Origin: CBDCFT01 sp965216365 | Lineage (GTDB): Bacteria > Pseudomonadota > Gammaproteobacteria > Arenicellales > CBDCFT01 | Assembly (NCBI GenBank): GCA_965216365.1 | Contig: CBDCFT010000020.1 | Coordinates: 186,001-250,000 of the forward strand | Direction of reading: 5' to 3' | DNA: 64,000 bases | Position numbers and translations under genes: made by a program | Shown here: in pieces, positions 9,556 through 18,869 of the stretch | Layout of the letters: the number at the start of each line of letters is the position of its first letter | How positions within the stretch are numbered: position 1 is the stretch's first letter | Notes under the pieces: model-generated | Seen by the model: only the letters and a program-made list of their open reading frames with translations | Told to the model about the DNA's origin: nothing | Database searches by the model: none

Positions 9556-10056
9556 CTACAAATCATACAAAGTCTCGTCAACTTTGGGTGGTAAATACTT
9601 GCGTCGAAGGTCGTCCATATGTTTCTTCGGTTGCATGGAAAAAGGGTCTTCGTCTTCCAGAAAATCCCCCATGTCTTCTTCAATCCGATCCGGGTCTTCT
9701 CCGGATTCCATGCGCCGGATGGCTTCTTCCATTGTCGGCGTTAACTTAAGGCCGGTTGCCTCATAGAGCTTGCGCATCATCTGCGCGGCCTGTTTGGGAT
9801 TTTCTTCGTCGATATTTTCCATCTCACCGGCCATGGACATCATGGCTTTTTCCATCTGGCTTTCATCCATGTCGCCAAACATATCGTCTTCATCGGATTC
9901 TTTGCGGCCTTTGGAGACAGCGAACATGGACACTTGTCGCTCCAGTTCGGCCCGCCCGCACTTCGGGCAATCGGGCCGTTTCTCCGTGTTAACCCGGCGT
10001 GAAAAAAAATTGTAAATCGTATGACAATCTTCGCAATAAAACTCATACATCGGCAT
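9556..10056 (-). CDS. FmdB-type zinc ribbon protein
   Basis: This 166-residue protein begins with the FmdB/CxxC regulatory zinc ribbon: MPMYEFYCEDC, then a CPKC pair near residue 35. The rest is acidic and methionine-rich and reads as a helical extension, longer than the minimal 70-110 residue members. The role of the family is poorly known; FmdB was named as a putative regulator. It lies 26 bases downstream of rimO on the same strand, so it is probably co-transcribed, but that does not reveal its function. The ATG start is clear. Confidence 0.8.
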   Translation of the reverse strand: MPMYEFYCEDCHTIYNFFSRRVNTEKRPDCPKCGRAELERQVSMFAVSKGRKESDEDDMFGDMDESQMEKAMMSMAGEMENIDEENPKQAAQMMRKLYEATGLKLTPTMEEAIRRMESGEDPDRIEEDMGDFLEDEDPFSMQPKKHMDDLRRKYLPPKVDETLYDL

Positions 10057-10082
10057 AGCTAAAAGACAACCTCCAAAAAAAT

Positions 10083-11399
10083 CTAAATCAATGTTGCAAT
10101 TAAATCATGCTCATTAGCACGATTTATTTTCACTTCTACAATGTCCCCCGGCGCTAACTGACTTGCCGCGGAAATTTCCACGATACCGTCAATCTCGGGC
10201 GCATCTGCCTGGCTGCGTGCAATCGCCTGATTGCCATCAACTTCGTCAACAATCACCGGGATTGTACTGCCAATTCTATTGTGCAATTTAGAAGCGGATA
10301 TAGCTGCTTGACAATGCATAAATCGTGCGAGGCGTTCCTGCTTCACATCTTCAGGAACCGGATTATCTAATTCGTTAGCAGTCGCTCCTTCAACCGGTGA
10401 GTAGGCAAAACAACCGACCCTGTCGAGTTGCGCTTCATCGAGAAATTCCAGCAATTCCTCGAAATCCGCTTCAGTCTCGCCCGGAAAGCCGACTATAAAT
10501 GTACTGCGAACGGTGATCCCAGGACATATCTCACGCCAGTTTTTAATGCGTCGCAAAGTGTTCTCGCTGTTTGCCGGGCGTCGCATGCTTTTCAAAAGCC
10601 GCGGCGACGCATGCTGAAATGGAACGTCCAAATAAGGCAGTATTTTTCCTTCAACCATCAGTGGAATCAAATCGTCCACGTTCGGATAGGGATAAACATA
10701 GTGCAGTCGAACCCACACACCCAATTCTCCCAGAGCATTGGCAAGATCGAACAGTCGCGTTTTGTAAGCTTTTCCATTATAAATTTCCGAACGATAACGC
10801 CGGTCAACACCGTAGGCACTGGTATCCTGCGAAATCACCAACAACTCTTTCACGCCAGCACCGACCAGCGCTTTGGCTTCCTGCAATACGTCGTTTATCG
10901 GGCGGCTCACCAGATCGCCGCGCATGAACGGGATAATGCAAAAACTGCAACGGTGATTACAGCCTTCGGAAATTTTCAAATAAGCATAGTGTCTGGGTGT
11001 GAGCTTGATTCCACCCGGTGGCAGTAAACTGACAAAGGGATCGTGCGCCGGCGGAGCGATTTTGTGCACTGCCTGTAACACCTCGTTGGTTGCCTGTGGC
11101 CCGGTCACGGCCAGCACCTTTGGATGATGTTGTTGAACAATATTGCCCTTTGCGCCAAGACATCCGGTCACGATAACTTTGCCGTTCTGATCGATAGCCT
11201 CACCGATTGCGTCCAGCGACTCTGCAATCGCATCGTCAATAAAACCGCAGGTGTTGACGACAACCACATCGGAAGACTCATAGTCGCTTGAAATCTCGTA
11301 ACCTTCGGCCCGCAATTCGGTCAAAATGCGTTCGGAATCGACGGTTGCTTTCGGACAACCCAGGCTAACAAAGCCTACACGCGGCGGTATTGCGGTCAC
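10083..11399 (-). CDS. rimO: Ribosomal protein S12 methylthiotransferase RimO
   Basis: RimO adds a methylthio group to the conserved aspartate of ribosomal protein S12, using two iron-sulfur clusters and S-adenosylmethionine. The 438-residue product has the N-terminal cluster cysteines in GCPK, NTCG and GCLG, the radical SAM motif CNHRCSFC in the centre, and a C-terminal TRAM domain. FVSLGCP and NTCGFI match RimO rather than MiaB. The start is a GTG; no ATG is available in the right place. The next gene on the strand is the FmdB-type protein 26 bases away. Confidence 0.95.
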   Translation of the reverse strand: MTAIPPRVGFVSLGCPKATVDSERILTELRAEGYEISSDYESSDVVVVNTCGFIDDAIAESLDAIGEAIDQNGKVIVTGCLGAKGNIVQQHHPKVLAVTGPQATNEVLQAVHKIAPPAHDPFVSLLPPGGIKLTPRHYAYLKISEGCNHRCSFCIIPFMRGDLVSRPINDVLQEAKALVGAGVKELLVISQDTSAYGVDRRYRSEIYNGKAYKTRLFDLANALGELGVWVRLHYVYPYPNVDDLIPLMVEGKILPYLDVPFQHASPRLLKSMRRPANSENTLRRIKNWREICPGITVRSTFIVGFPGETEADFEELLEFLDEAQLDRVGCFAYSPVEGATANELDNPVPEDVKQERLARFMHCQAAISASKLHNRIGSTIPVIVDEVDGNQAIARSQADAPEIDGIVEISAASQLAPGDIVEVKINRANEHDLIATLI

Positions 11400-11456
11400 T
11401 GATTGTTCTCAGGGTCAGGATTCGGGCGTCGCAGTATAGGCATCACGACAGGAAAT

Positions 11457-12278
11457 TCAATAAAAGTCCCGCTTCAGATTTTTGCGTTGAATTATTGTTG
11501 TCGTGATTTCCTCAATCGACATGGCGGTCGTATTCAAATACTCGATGCCTTCCTTGCGGTACAAAGACTCCGCATTTTGCACTTCATACCGACATTGCTG
11601 GAGTTGGGCATAGCGGCTGTTCGCCATCCGTTCCTGACGGATTTGTTGCAAGCGCTCTGGCCTGATGCTCAGACCAAAGCACTTTTGCTTATGTTTTTTT
11701 ACTGACTTTGGCAATGTGTTTGTATCGAATTCATCGTCCGTCAAAGGAAAATTGGCGACAAAAATGCCAAAATGCAGCGCGAGATAGAGACATGTCGGTG
11801 TCTTGCCGGAACGCGATACACCTAAAAGAATAACCGCCGCGCGGTCATAATCGGCAGTATTCAAACCGTCGTCACAATGCATGGAGAAATTTACCGCACT
11901 GATTCTGGAGGTGTAGCGCTGAGGATCGACCACGCCGTGGATTTGACCGGTACTCTGTGAAGAGTCAACGCCCAACTCCCTTTCCAGTGGATCAATAAAC
12001 GTATCGAATAGATCAAAAAATACCGCATCGGCATTACGCAGCAACGCACGTTGCCGATCATGCACCAGGGTGGTGAACACCAGCGGCTTGGCAGCCGACT
12101 CGGTGGCGTATGCGTTGATTTGTGTCACCGCGTCGTTCACCTTATCATCCGAGTCTACATAAGGGAGCGCTACAGTCTTGAATTCAACCCCAGGAAACTG
12201 GCTTAACAGGCTATGGCACATGGTTTCCGCCGTTATACCCGTGCGGTCGGAAATAATAAAAACGGTACGTTCCTGCAT
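11457..12278 (-). CDS. ppsR: PEP synthase regulatory protein (kinase/pyrophosphorylase)
   Basis: PpsR switches phosphoenolpyruvate synthase off by ADP-dependent phosphorylation of a threonine near the catalytic histidine, and on again by pyrophosphorolysis. The 273-residue product carries the DUF299 signature: an N-terminal FIISDRTGITAE and the nucleotide loop GVSRSGKT near residue 150. The ATG at 12278 is preferred over an in-frame TTG six bases upstream. It is divergent from its own target ppsA, with starts 50 bases apart, the usual arrangement. Confidence 0.95.
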   Translation of the reverse strand: MQERTVFIISDRTGITAETMCHSLLSQFPGVEFKTVALPYVDSDDKVNDAVTQINAYATESAAKPLVFTTLVHDRQRALLRNADAVFFDLFDTFIDPLERELGVDSSQSTGQIHGVVDPQRYTSRISAVNFSMHCDDGLNTADYDRAAVILLGVSRSGKTPTCLYLALHFGIFVANFPLTDDEFDTNTLPKSVKKHKQKCFGLSIRPERLQQIRQERMANSRYAQLQQCRYEVQNAESLYRKEGIEYLNTTAMSIEEITTTIIQRKNLKRDFY

Positions 12279-12328
12279 TGTCAATTCACAAACTGATAGT
12301 GAAACAGCTTCACGATGAAAAATACACG

Positions 12329-14704
12329 ATGAATACGAGTTCGAATTATATCCTGTGGTTCGACCAAACCGGTATGAATGATGTAGCCCGGGTTGGTGGC
12401 AAGAACGCCTCGTTGGGCGAGATGATTCGTCATCTAAAAGACGCAGGGATTCACGTCCCCAACGGATTTGCTACGACAGCGCAGGCCTATGTCGATTTTG
12501 TTGGCGCAAATAGCCTGGCGGATCGGATTAACCAGCGTCTGGATAATCTGGATGTTGATGACGTTAATACACTCGCCAAGGCCGGCAGCGAAATTCGTAC
12601 ATGGGTCAGCGAGACTTCTTTGCCGGCACAACTAACAGATGAAATCGGTGCCGCCTACGCGCGACTTATCGATAACGACGAACAAGCTGTCGCCGTGCGC
12701 TCATCCGCAACCGCTGAAGACTTACCCGAAGCCTCGTTTGCCGGGCAACAGGAAACATTTTTAAACGTGCGCGGATTGGACGATGTGTTAGTCGCGATAA
12801 AAGAAGTGTTCGCATCTTTATTTAATGACCGTGCTATTGCGTATCGCGTGCACCAGGGTTTTAACCATGCCGATGTCGCCCTATCCGCCGGCATACAACG
12901 CATGGTGCGTAGCGATCTCGCCGCCAGCGGTGTTATGTTCACCATCGACACCGAATCAGGATTTCAGGATGCTGTGTTTATCACGTCATCTTATGGTCTG
13001 GGCGAATGTGTTGTCCAAGGCTCGGTTAATCCGGATGAGTTTTATGTGTACAAACCGGCCCTGCAACAAAACCGCCTGGCTATTTTACGTCGCACGCTGG
13101 GCGGAAAGGCGATAAAAATGATTTACGCAGACTCATCGAGCACCAACCAATTGGTCGATACGATTGATGTTGATAAACGCGACAGCTGTCAATTCAGCAT
13201 CAACGATGATGATGTTCATGCGCTGGCACGTATGGCTGTTGCTATTGAAAAACACTATGGCCGGCCAATGGATATCGAATGGGCAAAGGACGGCACCGAC
13301 GGCGGATTGTATGTTCTACAAGCACGCCCTGAAACGGTTAAAAGCCGCACCAACAAAAAAGTACTCGAGCGTTATCATCTTAACCAACGCAGTGAAGTAC
13401 TGACCGAAGGTCGCAGTATCGGCCAGCGTATTGGCGCCGGCACGGTGCGCATTGTTCCCGGTACCGACGCGCTCGACAAAGTACAACCAGGCGATGTGTT
13501 GGTCACCGACATGACCGACCCGGACTGGGAACCAGTGATGAAACGCGCATCGGCTATTGTCACAAATCGCGGTGGCCGCACTTGTCATGCTGCGATAATC
13601 GCACGTGAGTTGGGTGTGCCGGCTGTCGTAGGTTGCGGCAATGCGACTAAAGCTTTGACGGATAATTCGCCGGTTACGGTGTCCTGTGCCGAAGGCGATA
13701 CCGGTTACGTTTACGACGGTGAGCTTGATTTCGAATTAAAGACCGTCAGCCTGGACAACATGCCTGAGCTGCCGTTCAAGATCAGTATGAATGTCGGCAA
13801 TCCGGAACGAGCATTTGATTTTCAGGCATTGCCCAATGAAGGCATTGGTCTCGCGCGACTCGAATTCATTATTAACAACACCATTGGCGTGCACCCTAAA
13901 GCACTGCTTAACTATGACGAACTACCCGCAGATATAAAAACCCAAGCGGATGAACGCATCGCCGGTTATGCCGATCCAGTGTCTTTTTACATTGAAAAAA
14001 TAACCGAAGGCGTAGCGACTCTGGGCGCGGCGTTTGCGCCCAAACCGGTGATCGTGCGTTTATCGGATTTTAAATCGAACGAGTACGCCAATATGGTCGG
14101 CGGAAATCTTTACGAACCCGACGAAGAAAATCCCATGCTCGGATTTCGCGGCGCATCGCGTTATATCGACACCTCGTTTCGTGATTGCTTTGAACTCGAA
14201 TGCCGCGCGCTGCGCAGGGTACGCGATGAAATGGGGTTAACCAATGTCTGGATCATGGCGCCGTTTGTACGCACACTGGACGAAGCCAGACAAGTCATCG
14301 ATTTGTTGGCGGAAAACGGACTTCGTCGCGGTGTTAACGATTTAAAAGTCATCATGATGTGCGAAATTCCGTCCAATGCGCTGTTGGCTGACGAATTTCT
14401 TGAATATTTTGATGGATTCTCCATTGGTTCGAATGATTTAACCCAACTATCGCTGGGTCTGGATCGCGATTCCGCCACCATCGCGCATTTATTCGACGAA
14501 CGTGATCCCGCGGTGAAAAAATTACTGGCCATGGCAATCAGCGCATGTAACAAAGCCGGAAAATATGTCGGCATTTGCGGGCAAGGTCCGTCCGATCATC
14601 CTGATCTCGCACGCTGGCTCATGGAGCAAGGCATCACCAGCGTCTCATTAAATCCAGATACAGTGGTTGAAACCTGGCTTTACCTGGCCAACCAGGAAAT
14701 TTGA
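12329..14704 (+). CDS. ppsA: Phosphoenolpyruvate synthase
   Basis: PpsA makes phosphoenolpyruvate from pyruvate and ATP, giving AMP and phosphate, and opens gluconeogenesis. The 791-residue product matches the E. coli length (792). It has the N-terminal ATP-grasp domain (GGKNASLGEM, AVRSSATAEDLP), the swivelling phosphohistidine domain with GGRTCHAAIIA, and the C-terminal PEP/pyruvate barrel ending GQGPSD. The threonine two positions before the active histidine is the residue expected to be modified by PpsR. The ATG at 12329 fits; an upstream TTG at 12278 would overlap the ppsR start. Confidence 0.97.
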   Translation: MNTSSNYILWFDQTGMNDVARVGGKNASLGEMIRHLKDAGIHVPNGFATTAQAYVDFVGANSLADRINQRLDNLDVDDVNTLAKAGSEIRTWVSETSLPAQLTDEIGAAYARLIDNDEQAVAVRSSATAEDLPEASFAGQQETFLNVRGLDDVLVAIKEVFASLFNDRAIAYRVHQGFNHADVALSAGIQRMVRSDLAASGVMFTIDTESGFQDAVFITSSYGLGECVVQGSVNPDEFYVYKPALQQNRLAILRRTLGGKAIKMIYADSSSTNQLVDTIDVDKRDSCQFSINDDDVHALARMAVAIEKHYGRPMDIEWAKDGTDGGLYVLQARPETVKSRTNKKVLERYHLNQRSEVLTEGRSIGQRIGAGTVRIVPGTDALDKVQPGDVLVTDMTDPDWEPVMKRASAIVTNRGGRTCHAAIIARELGVPAVVGCGNATKALTDNSPVTVSCAEGDTGYVYDGELDFELKTVSLDNMPELPFKISMNVGNPERAFDFQALPNEGIGLARLEFIINNTIGVHPKALLNYDELPADIKTQADERIAGYADPVSFYIEKITEGVATLGAAFAPKPVIVRLSDFKSNEYANMVGGNLYEPDEENPMLGFRGASRYIDTSFRDCFELECRALRRVRDEMGLTNVWIMAPFVRTLDEARQVIDLLAENGLRRGVNDLKVIMMCEIPSNALLADEFLEYFDGFSIGSNDLTQLSLGLDRDSATIAHLFDERDPAVKKLLAMAISACNKAGKYVGICGQGPSDHPDLARWLMEQGITSVSLNPDTVVETWLYLANQEI

Positions 14705-14716
14705 TCCTGGTTAATC

Positions 14717-15454
14717 TTAGGGCCGCAGTAAGATTCTTACACCCTGGTAGGCGGTGATGATTCCATCGCTGGTGATTTCTTCTATAACAATACCACCGGG
14801 CAACGCATCACCTTCACGATACATCTGGTTGTTGACCAGCACAAACCGCTTTTGCGCATCTTTCGCGTAAGACACCGCCGCCAGGGTTAATCCTGATAAC
14901 TTCTGACGTAACACTTCCGGCGCCTGGTTCAAGCTAAGCACTTCAGGTTCTTGCTTGCTTTCAACCAAAGCAGTGTTGCCAGGTGATTCCGGCACTGGTT
15001 GTGAAGCTCCACTTTTACCCTCCTCTGCCCCAGGAACCGGCTTTGCTTCGACTTTAGCAACACTCGAACTCACATCGAAAGGCGCTGTGTCGTCTTCCAT
15101 GGTTATTGGCGCGGCGGATTGCGTAACTTGTTTCGATACATCGGATACCGGGGTTTCAACTGCTTGGGACTGCGCTTCACCAGTTCTTGCGGATTCGCCA
15201 ACGGGATCCGGCATGGAAACATTTACAACAACATTTTTTGCTTTATGTAAATAGCTGGATGCCACCTGATGCAGCGGAGCCTGATATTTCCATATCAACA
15301 AACCAATTAAAACCAGCATACCAAGTGCAATCCACCGGCGTGGCCACTTATTATCCACTGATAACGGCACGGGAATGACCGGCGACAGAGTCGAAATATT
15401 GTCCAGCGCGCGCTCGCGTTCAGATTTTTTTAGCGCATCGAGGATATAGGACAT
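14717..15454 (-). CDS. gspB: General secretion pathway protein B
   Basis: GspB (ExeB type) works with the ATPase GspA to help place the type II secretin through the peptidoglycan. The 245-residue protein begins MSYILDALKKSERER, the hallmark of the family. It has one membrane segment at about 42-56, a variable proline/serine-rich linker, and a C-terminal T2SSB domain (EVLRQKLSGLTLAAVSYA..., GDALPGGIVIEEI). It starts 4 bases after the gspA stop, so the two are translated from one message. No other type II secretion genes are in the window. Confidence 0.9.
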   Translation of the reverse strand: MSYILDALKKSERERALDNISTLSPVIPVPLSVDNKWPRRWIALGMLVLIGLLIWKYQAPLHQVASSYLHKAKNVVVNVSMPDPVGESARTGEAQSQAVETPVSDVSKQVTQSAAPITMEDDTAPFDVSSSVAKVEAKPVPGAEEGKSGASQPVPESPGNTALVESKQEPEVLSLNQAPEVLRQKLSGLTLAAVSYAKDAQKRFVLVNNQMYREGDALPGGIVIEEITSDGIITAYQGVRILLRP

Positions 15455-15458
15455 GAAT

Positions 15459-17111
15459 TTATCTTCTATCGTCGCGTTTAACGAGCGCCGGGATGTGCCC
15501 GCCGGCCAGAACTGTGTTTAATTCAATCAAGGTGTCCACACCCACGACACCGCTAGGCGCGATGTCGTGCCAAAGTTGAAATTCTTTGATGTCCTTTTTC
15601 AGCCGTTCGTCTACGGTAGCATCTGAATCTATTTGGGATGTAACGCCACTCGTTTGCATAGACCACAAATTTACCGCGCGGCGCAGCCATGCCGTATTGT
15701 TTGAGTCAGCCACATTTTTTTGCACCGAAACCGGTGGCCGCCATAACAAGATAAATCGACCATTCCAATGCGCTTCGATAGCACTCCAGGGAATTAGATA
15801 CTGGCGTTCAGAAATCTCCAGCAAAGCGCTATTGCCCGAGATCTCAAGCAAAAACGGGTAATTGATACGTTTATGGTTGTTCAAAATCAATACAGCCGGT
15901 CGATTGTAACGACGCAGCCCGTTTAATCCGTCCTCACGGTAGTAACACTGCAGGCCCGCGGCTAACATATCAGCGCAATCATTAACCACCTCGTCGCCAC
16001 CCCATCTCACCACTGCTGCACTCATCGCATCAGCGTAACTATTCAGCGGCAACGCAGCTACTGAATCAACAATGATGGGTTCGGCAGCTTGTAACTGCAG
16101 ATCAGCATTAAGTTGTTCAATTTCATTTAGCAATTCAGTTTGAAACCCAAGTTTGCTAGTATTTTTTTCTACTGCAGATTCGACGTCGATATCATCATAA
16201 TAGCCTGAAATGCTATCGCTGAAATGAATCTGCACGGGCAATAGCAAACCGACGAATAGCAGCCCAAACCACCACGCCGGGCGCACAAACCAATTGTGTT
16301 TTGAACCTTTACCCAACACTTCCTTAGCTGCGCGTGTAACAATTCCTGCGCTGACCTTACGTTTATTCTCAGCATAAGCCCCGAGCAATGCCCTGTCGCA
16401 GACCAGGTTGATCAATCTTGGAACACCTTTGCTGAACCGGTACACCCGATTAACGGCGCGATCGCTGAACAATGCCCTGTCGCACCCTGCGACGGACAAC
16501 CGATGCTTGATAAATGCCGCGGTTTCGCGCTGTGACAGGGACGACAAGTGATAGCGCGCAGTGATACGTTGCGATAGTTGGCGCAAATCCGGACGGGCCA
16601 GCAGTTCCGATAATTCCGGCTGGCCAATAAGAACTATGCGCAGCAATTTTTCTTTATTGGTCTCAAGATTGGTCAGTAGACGAACCTGTTCCAGCACCTC
16701 ACGTGAGAGATTCTGTGCTTCATCGATAATTAAGACGGTGCGCCTGCCTTCGGCGTGAATTCGCAGCAGGTGATGATTCAACCGGTCGACAATTTGCTTG
16801 GTACTGAGACCGGGCGGGTAGTTTATGCGTAACTCGTCGCATAAAGATTGCAACAGTTCATGCTCACTGATTCGAGGGTTCAGAATCAATGCCACTTCGA
16901 TACTTTCCGGCAACGCCGCCATGACGCTACGGCATAAAGTGGTTTTGCCAGTTCCGACTTCACCGGTCAATTGCACGAATCCGCCACCGTGCTCCAGACC
17001 ATAAAGCAGATGCGCGCGCGCCTCGCTGTGCCGCTCGCTCAAATACAGATAACGCGGGTCTGGCGCTATCGAAAACGGCGGTTCAGTCAGACCAAAATAT
17101 GCGGCATACAT
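15459..17111 (-). CDS. gspA: GspA/ExeA-type ATPase with peptidoglycan-binding domain
   Basis: This 550-residue inner-membrane ATPase supports secretin assembly with GspB. The AAA+ domain covers residues 1-265, with Walker A GEVGTGKTT near 50-58 and Walker B LIIDEAQNL near 127-135. A single membrane segment lies at about 280-298. The periplasmic part contains a C39-like stretch and a C-terminal peptidoglycan-binding domain (ALKKDIKEFQ..., GVVGVDTLIELN). ExeA of Aeromonas has the same layout and length. MshM-type ATPases are half this size and lack the wall-binding domain, so GspA is the better name. Confidence 0.9.
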   Translation of the reverse strand: MYAAYFGLTEPPFSIAPDPRYLYLSERHSEARAHLLYGLEHGGGFVQLTGEVGTGKTTLCRSVMAALPESIEVALILNPRISEHELLQSLCDELRINYPPGLSTKQIVDRLNHHLLRIHAEGRRTVLIIDEAQNLSREVLEQVRLLTNLETNKEKLLRIVLIGQPELSELLARPDLRQLSQRITARYHLSSLSQRETAAFIKHRLSVAGCDRALFSDRAVNRVYRFSKGVPRLINLVCDRALLGAYAENKRKVSAGIVTRAAKEVLGKGSKHNWFVRPAWWFGLLFVGLLLPVQIHFSDSISGYYDDIDVESAVEKNTSKLGFQTELLNEIEQLNADLQLQAAEPIIVDSVAALPLNSYADAMSAAVVRWGGDEVVNDCADMLAAGLQCYYREDGLNGLRRYNRPAVLILNNHKRINYPFLLEISGNSALLEISERQYLIPWSAIEAHWNGRFILLWRPPVSVQKNVADSNNTAWLRRAVNLWSMQTSGVTSQIDSDATVDERLKKDIKEFQLWHDIAPSGVVGVDTLIELNTVLAGGHIPALVKRDDRR

Positions 17112-17186
17112 TTATCGAATTAGAATTCGGGACAATGGCGATTGCATTATACCTTGTGGCAAATCGATAGCAGAAATCGAATAAAT

Positions 17187-17684
17187 CTATGACTCCGGGT
17201 TTAGCAAGCGGTTCAGGATCAAACCGTAAAACCGACGACTCGGCGACTGAAACTTCCAACCCAGATGTTCATGACAATTGCTACACAATATGACCTGCCA
17301 TTGGTAACCGGAAAACCAGCTGAATTCGCTGCTTAATCCACCCGTTCCGGCGCACCCCGGAGCCGACGAAAAGCAACCGATAGTAAAACGAAATTGGGCA
17401 GGATTGGTGAATGTATGTTGATGCCGGTAATTCATCTCAATACGACACGCTTCACTCGTGATTCGCTGCCGGCATCGATAACACAAAATGCCTTTGTCGA
17501 TTTTTTCGGCAACATAATGCTTACTTGACGGTGCGAATTTTTCGCCGGGAACAGAATCCTTTTTTAACGAATAGCCATCGTGCGCGTGGCATATAACCGG
17601 CTTAAAGCTGGGTTCAGGCAGCTTTGTTACGTGGTTGCAAATCAAAACCAAACTCGCGCAAACGCCATGACGATGTACTCGCAT
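17187..17684 (-). CDS. Cereblon-like CULT domain protein
   Basis: The C-terminal 100 residues match the CULT domain, the thalidomide-binding fold of eukaryotic cereblon that also occurs as small bacterial proteins. Taking the ATG at 17684 as residue 1, the zinc cysteines are C68/C71 (CYRC) and C134/C137 (CSNC). The aromatic cage is W123, W129 and W143. The W-W, W-C and W-W spacings (6, 5, 14) equal those of human W380, W386, C391, C394 and W400. The start is uncertain: ATG 17684 overlaps the phosphoesterase by 71 bases, and TTG codons at 17651 and 17645 would overlap less. It lies 75 bases before gspA. The natural ligand of bacterial members is not established. Confidence 0.85.
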   Translation of the reverse strand: MRVHRHGVCASLVLICNHVTKLPEPSFKPVICHAHDGYSLKKDSVPGEKFAPSSKHYVAEKIDKGILCYRCRQRITSEACRIEMNYRHQHTFTNPAQFRFTIGCFSSAPGCAGTGGLSSEFSWFSGYQWQVILCSNCHEHLGWKFQSPSRRFYGLILNRLLNPES

Positions 17685-18165
17685 GCAACAGCAAACAGGA
17701 TGGCCCACCGAATGTTCGCGACCTGCCGGCAGCTCCCGGATTAACCACCCAGGGTTTTTGCCGCCGGTCAATAACCCGCTTATGCGTATGACCATACACA
17801 ATCATTTTTACCTGTGGGTACTTGTCGCGTAATCGCTTGTGGTAGTTTTTTGTGTCCCAAATACGATGGCCGTGTTCGATCGCGATGTCGCCGCCGGGCA
17901 AGGCAATGATTTCCGATTCGGAAAGTCTATTTAACGAAGCGCGATCCTGTCGTGGCCATTTTTTGGGAATGTCGTTGTTACCCCGCACGGCAACAAAACT
18001 GCCCGATCTCGGCTTAACACGTGTCAGAATCTGACTATTGCCAATGTCGCCAGCATGCAAGACAAGATCACATGTAGCCATGATCTCTACAATACGCGGG
18101 TCAATCTCTCCGTGCGTGTCAGAGACAACCCCGACGCAAATTTTGCCTACGCCGGAATGTTTCAA
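17614..18165 (-). CDS. YfcE/MJ0936-type metallophosphoesterase
   Basis: This 183-residue cytoplasmic phosphodiesterase has all the two-metal motifs of the family in order: VSDTHG near 14-19, HAGDIG near 37-42, VRGNND near 59-64, EHGHR and YGHTHKR, then VNPGA. Enzymes of this type hydrolyse phosphodiester model substrates; the physiological substrate is unknown. The start is a TTG at 18165, since no ATG or GTG precedes the first motif before an in-frame stop. Its 3' end overlaps the CULT gene start region, suggesting translational coupling. Confidence 0.88.
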   Translation of the reverse strand: MKHSGVGKICVGVVSDTHGEIDPRIVEIMATCDLVLHAGDIGNSQILTRVKPRSGSFVAVRGNNDIPKKWPRQDRASLNRLSESEIIALPGGDIAIEHGHRIWDTKNYHKRLRDKYPQVKMIVYGHTHKRVIDRRQKPWVVNPGAAGRSRTFGGPSCLLLHASTSSWRLREFGFDLQPRNKAA

Positions 18166-18202
18166 ATCTATTAAGCTAATACTCGAACTAAATCAAGAGA
18201 AA

Positions 18203-18841
18203 TTAACTTCCTTGTTCGCGTTGCTCCCTGGCATAACGATAAAATTCAAGATCACCATTATAGTGGGCCTCGATTTCTTGCCTTTCCTTTTCCTTGGCCG
18301 CGGTAGCGGAGTCGTAATCCGCGATCTGGGCTTTGAGGGCGGTGATTCGCTCTTGTAGCGCTGCACGATCCTTTTCCTTTAACGATTCATTCTTCGCCTG
18401 CTCCTCAAAGCCGCTCAAACGCTCTACCAAACGCGCCTTCATCGTATTATTAAATTCAATAGAGTTGTTTACTGCCGTTACGCGCTGGTCGCGAGCATCG
18501 ATAATTTGTTCTTCACTCTCATATATTGCCAGGATGCGATTTTCTCTTGCTCGTTGCTCTGCTTTGCTGGCCTTCTCCGCCTCTTTTTCCGCCTCGGCAG
18601 CAGCTTGCGCTTCCAGCTCCTCTTTCGTCGGCGGCAACCCTTGTTCGCCGGTTTTTAGTCCGGACTCAGCATCCATGGACTCTATGACGGATTGCGCGCA
18701 AGCATCCGCCGCGTAGTCCCCATAATGCCATTTGCCATCAGCATCCTGGCATTTTTGAATAGTCGATTGCGCTATCGCCGCATTGGCCATTAGCAACGCG
18801 GACGCGAACATAAAAATTGTTTTCGTAACCTTTTGTTTCAT
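18203..18841 (-). CDS. Exported DUF4124-like protein with coiled coil
   Basis: This 212-residue protein has a signal peptide (ends NAAIAQ near residue 25), then a short DUF4124-like segment (QKCQDADGKWHYGD) with cysteines that could form a disulfide. About 120 residues of charged heptad-like sequence follow (EKEAEKASKAEQRAREN, ALQERITALKAQIADYD), predicted as a periplasmic coiled coil. The ATG at 18841 is preceded by AGGAGAG; the open frame upstream lacks a signal. It sits 28 bases after lgt and 37 before the phosphoesterase start. Function unknown. Confidence 0.8.
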   Translation of the reverse strand: MKQKVTKTIFMFASALLMANAAIAQSTIQKCQDADGKWHYGDYAADACAQSVIESMDAESGLKTGEQGLPPTKEELEAQAAAEAEKEAEKASKAEQRARENRILAIYESEEQIIDARDQRVTAVNNSIEFNNTMKARLVERLSGFEEQAKNESLKEKDRAALQERITALKAQIADYDSATAAKEKERQEIEAHYNGDLEFYRYAREQREQGS

Positions 18842-18869
18842 CACTGCTCTCCTGTGTGAATCGTCATAC

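Noticed and set aside
12296..12316. CRP-type site between ppsR and ppsA (GTGAAACAGCTTCAC)
   Set aside because: The arms match but the spacing is one base off the TGTGA-N6-TCACA pattern and the outer bases are wrong.
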